This document shows positions 56,352 through 64,000 of a stretch of 64,000 bases of DNA, piece by piece. The notes beneath the pieces are model-generated. The model was not told where the DNA came from. It saw only the letters and a program-made list of their open reading frames with translations, and ran no database searches. Both the position numbers and the translations under genes were made by a program. This DNA is from Lycorma delicatula (taxonomy: Eukaryota; Arthropoda; Insecta; Hemiptera; Fulgoridae), in NCBI RefSeq assembly GCF_047948215.1, contig NC_134456.1:82290515-82354514 (forward strand). Direction: 5' to 3'. Position 1 is the stretch's first letter, and each line of letters opens with the position of its first letter.

Positions 56352-57960
56352 TTATCTTTTACTTTCCCGTCTAGATAGCGCTATAGCAAAATTATAGCTC
56401 TAGAAGGAAAAGTATTGTAGTCGGTCCAATTTGGGTATATGCGGTTTCACCGGATTTTGATGTTTTGATACCTAAGGAACCTAGAATAAACAAAAAAAAA
56501 AACAAGATGGAAATTTTCCGGATATTAATGTTTTTAAGTACATATGTGTTTGATATTGGCCTTTAAATCACCTTATATCTCCAGAACTACTTGACCGATT
56601 ATAACCAAACAGGTCAGAACTTGTATATATGGGGTATTGATGCTATTCCATTTTCAAATTAAAAGATCAAGGAAGTGAGGTTGTAGAGCAAGGTCACCCT
56701 CAATATCACGAAATTTCGCCTAATTAAGGTTATACTTTTCTTAAGCGCATTTGTTAATGATTAAAAAAAAGCAATATTTGCAAAAAAAAACTTTGAAAAA
56801 TCGTACCTTCACCCAAAAAAAATGCTCTAAGCTATTGCTATATTGTGACGTCACACGTGAGCTATAGAATGAAATGAATTAATAATATTTAGATTGCAAA
56901 AAGTAACACGGTCTGGCCGGGTCTCGAACTCGATCGCCCAGTGGACTCGTACCTGGTTCATTAAGTCTCGCGGCTACACCAGTCAGTCGACCGTTCAAGC
57001 GAAATTTGTTCTATGTAAGTTTTGAAATTACATTATTTTAGTTAGTGCCGACCGTCGCCGCTAGTACCGTCATACCCGCGCGAATTAAATACAGTAAGCG
57101 CGGCGCGCTTTAATTAGAATCATTAAATTAAACAAAAAAATATTTTATTGAAATAAAACATACATATTTTTAATTAAGTTGTGTGTACGTGTGTGTAAGC
57201 CGTGCATCATCCCAACCCCGAAGAGGAAGACACCCACCTTGTGACGCTTCCGGTCGCCACAGCAACTCTTCCTAGCCCTAATGGCTCCTAGCCCTGATGG
57301 GCTTTAATACGAGTCGTCTTTCATCCTCTAACTTTTTACACCTCATAGTAATAAGCCAGGCCTCGGTTGGGATGCCACCGATTTAAATGCCTCGGTAGAC
57401 ATTTACATCGGTGATTTTAGACTCAGCTTTTGCCTTCGCCGCAGGCCACATCCGGAGATCTTGAATGTCCTACATCGTTGCCCTCTGAACTAGCTAACCG
57501 AGTTCACGGAAGCACGAACCCCGTGCCTAGTTCTACACTTTATAGAGCAACTTCAGTGTAAATGTCTCATAATATTCGAGGCAAATTGCATAAATAACGT
57601 ACCACTAGAAATGTTGTCCGCTACAACGAAATTTATTCCTAGTTCCCTTAGTGAACTCAACTTTAGTTCATATCCCTGACTTGATTTCATGTATGACTCC
57701 GGTCTGGTCTACCAGGGAGAGGCGGACAGACCTCCTACTCCAACTCAGCTCCATGCAGAGTCCCGTGTGACATTTACTTTCACTTTCTACCATCGTCGAG
57801 ATACCGGTACACATCACGGCTGCATGGGAATCCATGCCCTCGGCAGTGCAATCGCCATCCCGCCGACACTTGCGGTTTCTGATGCAAGCCGTGCATCAGT
57901 AACAACTGTGTTGTTTTGTCGCACGGCTAACACACACATACTACTTAACGTTTTCGTCGC
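56352..57960 (+). mobile_element. Element C, interrupted copy
   Basis: The full order of element C from TCTAGATAGCGC through TTGTGACGTCACACG, the tRNA-like segment (minus strand, B-box-like GTTCGAGACCC) and the GCGCGGCGCGC tract to GTGTGTAAGCCGTGCATCA. It is interrupted by a 676-bp insertion (57210-57885) and resumes with GTAACAACTGTGTTG and a CGCAGAAATCAGGCTGAAAT tail. Confidence 0.8.
57210..57885 (-). mobile_element. Family G insertion, 676 bp, 13-bp TSD, no A-tail
   Basis: AAGCCGTGCATCA occurs at 57197-57209 and 57886-57898, so the insertion limits are exact. The minus strand matches 42965-43330. No poly-A or other simple tail is visible at either end. Paired blocks CACCGAT and ATCGGTG can fold near 57378-57414. 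Small frames occur but none is shared with other copies. It is probably a 5'-truncated LINE or a SINE with a non-A tail. Confidence 0.75.
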
Positions 57961-58350
57961 AGAAATCAGGCTGAAATCTTTAGCCAGACGACATTCGCAA
58001 ACGGAACGTTTCCGAACCGAGTTTTCATGTTCATATAAACTCTTTTTCTTTATTTTCACAAAACAGAACATGTCCTGAAAGTTTGTTACATTCTTCATGA
58101 ATCACGCTGTATAAATATATTAGATTCCTAATGAAATTGCCACAAAGAAAAATACATGATTGAACATATATAATTTATTTAATTGTTGATTTTTGTATTA
58201 TTTCCCTCTAATAAGTACAAGGAATTTCACTTCTATTTGTCCTATTTACTGCCGTACAATTAATTGTAATTTTGGATGTATAGTTTAGCTTGGATAGCGT
58301 GTCTAATAAACAGTTAAAAAAATATTAATCGATTGATACATAGTGGTAGT
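57961..58350. other. AT-rich stretch, nothing recognised
   Basis: A 129-codon plus-strand frame (57689-58078) spans the family G insertion, the TSD, the element C tail and this flank. It is therefore an artefact. Confidence 0.6.
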
Positions 58351-58356
58351 AAGGAA

Positions 58357-58358
58357 TG

Positions 58359-58417
<59 letters not shown>
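58357..58417. repeat. (TA)n(TG)n compound microsatellite
   Basis: A TA run passes into a long TG run. Confidence 0.95.
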
Positions 58418-58420
<3 letters not shown>

Positions 58421-59586
58421 TATTGATTATTATCATTTTCATTTTAAAAATCTATGCAGGAGACTTATTTAAAGGTAAACATGAAAAAAAATATGAAAGA
58501 AATATATATTGTAACTTAAATAATCATTTTTTTCTGCGGTCAAAAAAAAATATTAGTCCAACTATGCAGAATGAATCTTTTAAAATAGCTCTGAAGTACA
58601 TTACGTAATGTTAAAAATTGTTTTTATGTTCTGCATGAAAGAATTAAGATGGATTTTTAAAATGACGATTTTGTTTTATTTTGGTTTTACTTTTGGTAAA
58701 TATTTTTTATTTATAATTTTTTTTTCAACAACCTTCGTTTGTCTTCATCTTCATAGTGTGAAGTTCACATCTTAAATTTGCCTAACCACTGGAGTGAAAC
58801 CGAGACACGTTTTGATGTAAGAAAATCTCTTTCTATTATAAGAAATAGAGGCGAATAATTCTTTTATGCAGTAAACGTGAGAAAGTGGCTGTCAATTAAA
58901 TTCAGGACAACTAAGTGAGTGTTTGACCTCAACAAATGCACTTCTGTACATTATCGATTTCAGGTAGTTGCAAAATTTTAATATTTTTCTGAAATTTATT
59001 GATTTATTTTATTCCCGTTAAATAACGATTTTATTTTTTTATTGTCATTCATATAAAAATTTAAAAATCATAAAAAATATGACGTAACTATACGTCATAT
59101 TTATGTCATATTTTTCAATACAAATATATTTAATTTCAATTTATTAAGATTTTTTTTTTCATTAACTGTTAAACTTTACGGTTTAAAGACGGTTAAGGTT
59201 TTTACAATTTTTGAAATGCGAAGAAATTCCAATTCCAATGAAGCCAAGTAATATATCTGTTAAAATTTGTTTCCAAATGTTTAAAAATGAATGGCTTTCT
59301 TTGCAAAAAAACTAACCTAGACATACTTAAAGGACAGTTACCTCTTTAAAAGAATATATAAATAGAAGGAATTTGCTGAAGGGATGTGAATGATTTACAA
59401 ATCCGTTAAATAACACTATTCAACATTGCGCTAGATGAAGAATATTACAGGTTATCTTATTAGCATGTAACAATCCGTTAATATTGGCTAAAATAAACAA
59501 AATTAAAGAACTGACATGTTATATTAAAGAGCGAAAGAGAATAGTACTTATTTGTCCTTGAAGTATTCTCCCACCATACTCTTTTA
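58418..59586. other. AT-rich stretch with a small palindrome
   Basis: AAATATGACGTAACTATACGTCATATTT-type dyad near 59074-59101. Otherwise nothing recognised. Confidence 0.5.
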
Positions 59587-59860
59587 TTTCTTTTTCCTGT
59601 TTAGCCTCCGGTAATTAGCGTTCAGATAATACTCCAGAGGATGAATGAGGATGATATGTATGAGTTTAAATGAATTGTTGTCTTGTACAGTCTCAGTTCG
59701 ACCGTTCCTGAGATGTGTGGTTAATTGAAACCCAACCCACCAAAGAACATCGGTATCCACGATCTGGTATTCAAATCCGTGTAAAAATAACTGACTTTAC
59801 TAGGACTTGAACGCTGGAACTCTTGACTTCCAAATCAGCTGATTTAGGAAGACGATTATT
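59587..59860 (-). mobile_element. SINE family A, nearly complete
   Basis: On the minus strand, from CGTCTTCCTAAATCAGCTG (start of the tRNA-like part, head slightly truncated) and B-box-like GTTCAAGTCC to GGAGGCTAAACAGGAAAAAG. Confidence 0.9.
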
Positions 59861-61084
59861 CATATTAATTAGTACCGCCTTCTTTCCAAACCAATATAAA
59901 TTGTCAACCGTAGATAATTTATCTAACATAGAGGGAAAACGAGTGGACGGGTAGAGCTACGTTATGACGTTAACAATTACAACCGATTATGGGAGGGGGT
60001 AAATGGTCGGAGCAGTTTATTTGGATTCGGCGTTGATTATTTAATATGGCATACGTTAAGATATGAATACGTAAACATTTTGAGCTTCCAATTTCCAAAT
60101 AAGAAAGCATTAGCATTTAAACATAAAAAATGTATGAATAAAACTTAACTTTTAATCTGTAATTTTAAACTAAACAATTTCTTCTTGCACAGTTGTAATT
60201 TTAAAACACTTATAGTAATTTCAGTTAGTTTCTCCAGTTTTCGAATAATCTTGTATCTTGGTCTCACAGTTGTTTTCGCATTCATCACACCTAGACGTTC
60301 CCTTTTAGTATAGTTTCTACTTCTAAATTCCTTTGTACAGTAACATAAGTGAAAAAAAAAATCATCCAAATTGTTGTCTTTCAAGAAATTAAACAAAACC
60401 TGTTCTACTGCTTTAAAATATCTTATTTTGATCTTAATTTGACCTTGATTCCTGATTTAGATGACGTAACCTTTACAGTTTTATGTTTATCGTAGTTGAA
60501 TTAAATTAGTATAATGGTAATAAACTGAGAAACCAATTAAACATGGTCTAATTTTTTTGACAGTTTAATATGAACCTAGATACACTAATTTTATTTGTGA
60601 ATTTTTGTTAATCTTATTTGTGGTTCCTTATTATGATTTTTCTTTTTTAACTATTATTATTAACTTGTTTATGTTCGTGTAAAACATAAAAAAGATGGAA
60701 ATTGAAATTAAAAGTATTAGTTTATTAATTATATTATTTGCTCATAAATAATATATGTAATTTTTCATAAATTTCTCATAGATCAGGATGTATAATCAAA
60801 ATTTTGGATTTATAAATTCACATTATACTTTCTAAAATTGGAATGCATAATACGGAAAAGACTGTATTAAGAAAAAATAATTGTTTTCTAAATAGTTTCA
60901 AAATATAATTTGCCTTTCCTGTTACTTTGAAAACTGATGAGAATTAAAAATTCTAATCATAAAATTTCAAATGCATGCAGTTATTTAAAATTTAAAAGAA
61001 AAGTTTAAAAGTTTAAAAAAAAAGAAAAATTTGGAAGCTTGCTTTTTTACTCTTCATAATCAGAATAAAAAAAATCCCTTTCGG
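59861..61084. other. AT-rich stretch, nothing recognised
   Basis: An 83-codon minus-strand frame (60145-60396) has a basic composition but no known motif. Confidence 0.45.
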
Positions 61085-61866
61085 CACGCCGGAAGACGGA
61101 GGTAGATTTCACCGATGCTAAGTAGGGGATAAAAATGATTTCCACCTTAAAGTTAAGAAAAACATCAAATATACTCAATACGACAATGGTTGCATGTAAA
61201 AAAAGGTTTCATATGTTTAGCATACAAGCCCCATCTTCTTACAATTCCAGTAAAATTTTGGCCATCCCATGCCATAAGGGCTGGTCATATTAAAAATTGT
61301 TCCAGACAAAAGTTTTAGGTAATGTTTAGAGGAGTAACGACCACTTTAAACTGATTGGATACTGTGCCTATTGAGTAAGGTATGATTTTTTTTTGTTTTC
61401 GAAACCCCATTTTTTCCATCCCCTGAGCCAATGGTTGGTGATATCAAAAAAACTTTACCTATATAAGTTTTAGGCTCTTATCAAAAGAATAGTACGAACT
61501 TTAAACGAATTCGATATTTTACTTAATAGGAAAGTTATAGTGATATTTTGTTTTTTTTTCAAAGAACTTCCTCCATTTTCACCCCCATTGTCAGATTTTG
61601 GCCGTTAACGAACTCGACCGACATTTTGGGTTGTTATATTTTATGTACAAATTTGAAAGAGACTGGTGAAAAATTACGGCAGTTATAGTGTTCACAAGAA
61701 AGTTAAATATGTATATAGTTATATATATATATATACTTGTAAATTGACGGTGGTTTTGGGGTCTGGGGGATGTGAAACGCGAAGATATGTCGAAATTTTC
61801 AGGAAATCGAATCATGGTATCGATTACAATAGGTAGCTTTCTTATGAAATCTATCTAACATTGGTT
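61085..61866 (-). mobile_element. Dispersed repeat family D, longer copy
   Basis: The reverse complement of 43436-44062, with about 120 bp (61230-61370) that the other copy lacks. It ends near CCTTTCGGCACGCCGG at 61078-61093. A TA run is present near 61715-61735. Confidence 0.82.
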
Positions 61867-62119
61867 AACATATATACAACTTAATTAAAATTAAGTTTTA
61901 ATATTAGACAGTTCCAACCTTTGAAATATTTTCTCTATGCATTAATAAGGAAACATGCTGAACCCTGGAAGATATTTATGTGGTTTAAAAATGGAACCAA
62001 TATTAGTCAATTAATGGCCTCTGAATTTACTGACTTGAATGTGAACATGACGTAATGGCGGGGATTATCGATGGGTAGAATTAATTTTGAAATTAGAAAA
62101 TAACGGTTTTTTTTTTTTA

Positions 62120-62395
62120 AACTATTTGTTTGATTTATTTGCTTTTTTTATGTTATACAATGTGCGCCTATTTCCTGTATAAGTGGGGTAAAACACCGAC
62201 GCCCCTTTGTGACTGGTGAAAATCAAACTGTTAGACACATCACGGAGTTTGCCCTAGGACAGCTTATGAAGGGAATCCTGAAGATTTCCTGATGACGACT
62301 CCAGAATCAGTAGCATATATTAGTTTGTTAAATCGTTGTTTGTAATTTTGACTGTAACTGGTGTTATGTTAAGGTCCCATACGCTAAATAAATAT
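62120..62395 (+). pseudogene. Jockey-like LINE C-terminus
   Basis: The plus-strand translation, after a frameshift, reads GENQTVRHITEFCPRTAYEG, then EDFLMTTPESVAYISLLNRC and a stop. This is the zinc-type end of a Jockey/CR1-class ORF2. A short 3' UTR follows with AAGGTCCCATACGCTAAATA. It is only the last 80 or so codons. Confidence 0.7.
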
Positions 62396-63780
62396 ATTAT
62401 ACAATGATTGATGCTAGTAGTATTTACTTTTATGATTTGTTGAATTTAACCGTTTTATATGGAGAAAATTTCAATGCAAGTTTTATCTTTCGTAATGAAT
62501 CAAATCTGTTTAGTTTGATAGTTTTGTAAATTAAATTTAATATTAAGTATAGCAACACTAACTTCAAAATTTATACGCCGTTTTTAAACTAAGACGTTGT
62601 TGTTCTTAGTCTACAATAATGGTTATAATTAAAAAAATTAAAAAAATAAAATATTTTTAAAACACTATTCTTAAATTAAATGCAATAAAATGTACAAAAT
62701 AATTTTAGGATAATATTTCAGAATGGATTTGACAACAAGCTTTGATGGTGATGTGTAAGATTTGTGTAAGACACAAATTAAAAATTTGATGTTTTTGCCA
62801 ATTTTTTCATATGCGTGATGAATGGCATCATGATGATGATTTTAAATAATATAATAAGGATATTTTAAAAGGTTTTAGAAAAATGGTGAGCATAAAATTT
62901 GTATATCATCACTTCCGCTTGAAAAAGATACAATAGAATTAATAGAGAAAAAAAATGTTTTCTGCGATATATCACCTTATCAAAATATTCGATGAGTAAC
63001 ATCTGTTGGAATGAAAAGGCATTCGTTTCCATTTGATAATAATTATAAAAGGAAATAACTTAAAAGAAAAGATGTAATATTAATCTTTTTATTTATAAAT
63101 CAATTTTTTAATTATCTGATATTCACAAGATAATCAATTATCATTTTCTATTGTTATTTAGGATTAATTTTGCCTGTAGGTTCAAACATAAAACAGCATT
63201 TCACTTATAATTCTTCAATTTATTGTTAAGAGTTATCCTTCAAAGAAAGTGCCGTATAGAAACTGACATTATACTCGCTAATGAGTCCTTCATCCCTTTT
63301 ATCTAGCTTCATTAATGAATTATTTTAATTTACTATTGCTTTAGTATTGTGTATAGTAACGGTCAATATAGAATTTTTTTAACCTTCTATAGAAGTATAG
63401 AATTTCAATGTGAAATATACAAATGTATATATTAATTAAACATTATCTGTTCTGCTCTACCTTATTTTCTCCGTCGATTAATTTTGTAGATATCTCCGTT
63501 TCTTAACGGGTTTAATTTAATATGAATGTTAATTTATCATAGTAAATTTGTAAAAAGATAGATTTTCTCGGTAATTGAAATAAAACAATTTTTTGTATTA
63601 AAAAAATGTTACATAATGTTTTTTAAAACAATGTTCGAAAAAACCTGTTCTAAAGGAGAGATATACAGGTTTATTCAGGAGGAAAAGAAAATACGAATAA
63701 TTTGGAAACTGATTCTAGAGCTTGAAATAAAAGAAAAAATTTCTAACAAAGCGTTCGAAAACGCTTTGTTATTGAATTAC
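62396..63780. other. AT-rich stretch with a small hairpin
   Basis: AACAAAGCGTT and AACGCTTTGTT form a hairpin at 63745-63770. No gene seen. Confidence 0.5.
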
Positions 63781-64000
63781 GGCTAGCGAAAAAAATTCAC
63801 ACGGATTTCAGTTCCCCCAGTGTAATGAAGAGATATGAATTTGTTATGGTGTTATATAACCGGTAAGCTTGATGATTATTGACATGAAAATCGAATAAAA
63901 CGTGTCCCAGGACTGTATCTCTCGTAGTTTTCATGATAGCCAAGTAAAACAGAAAGGTTCAATGACAAAATACACGTTTTCTTTAGATTTAAAGTACAAT
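63781..64000 (+). repeat. Dispersed noncoding repeat, partner at 28340
   Basis: Matches the first part of 28340-29300 (TTTCAGTTCCCC, TCCCAGGACTGTATCTC, AAAGTACAAT) and is cut off by the end of the window. Confidence 0.6.

Noticed and set aside
57689..58078. 129-codon open frame on the plus strand
   Set aside because: It spans a family G insertion, a target duplication, the element C tail and unique flank, so it cannot be an evolved gene.
58333..58608. 91-codon open frame
   Set aside because: It starts in a (TA)n(TG)n run and continues into low-complexity AT-rich DNA.
1..64000. CRISPR array, bacterial operons or prophage
   Set aside because: No evenly spaced short repeats with spacers, no ribosome-binding-site/gene pairs; all evidence points to an animal genome.

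Overview
This window looks like intergenic or deep intronic DNA from a large, repeat-rich insect genome. The base composition is strongly AT-rich, there are long microsatellites, and there are many tRNA-derived SINEs, 5'-truncated non-LTR retrotransposons, one mariner, one hAT and several fold-back elements. The mixture of families recalls large hemipteran genomes, but that placement is an impression and I could not test it. I found no intact host gene. Every recognisable reading frame belongs to a decayed mobile element, or to one decayed intronless protein-coding copy whose function I do not know.

Layout: 1-5 kb is AT-rich DNA with a long inverted repeat, SINE pieces and a GC-rich island. 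6-7.4 kb is an I-like LINE remnant split by two SINEs, both with target-site duplications. 8.6-18.5 kb holds LINE 3' ends (10.5, 13.8 and 15.6 kb), SINEs of two families and fragments of further dispersed repeats. 19.4-21.1 kb is the decayed protein-coding copy on the minus strand. 22.8-23.4 kb is a fold-back element with arms near 280 bp, and 23.8-25 kb is a LINE terminus. 26-33.8 kb contains copies of a composite dispersed repeat (here 'element C'), a roughly 165-bp tandem array and an 889-bp hAT-type element inserted in that array with an 8-bp target duplication. 36.3-38.4 kb has LINE remnants, including an RTE-like reverse transcriptase with a mutated catalytic box. 39.6-41.8 kb is a second long copy of the composite repeat, with a LINE inserted in it. 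43-52.6 kb is a patchwork of dispersed repeats, palindromes and nested SINEs. 53.3-54.6 kb is a full-length but dead mariner with 1317 bp between TA dinucleotides. 55.6-57.9 kb has a LINE terminus and another element C, itself interrupted by a 676-bp insertion with a 13-bp target duplication. The rest is AT-rich DNA with a SINE, an inverted-repeat partner of the 43-kb repeat and one more LINE terminus.

How the parts relate: the LINE remnants are nearly all 3' ends, as expected from target-primed reverse transcription. The two tRNA-derived SINE families end in related tails, which suggests that one LINE machinery moved both. Nesting and target duplications give relative ages: SINEs inserted into LINEs, a SINE into a SINE, a LINE into element C, and hAT into a pre-existing tandem array. 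SINE heads carry RNA polymerase III A- and B-box-like motifs; these are the only regulatory signals I can support.
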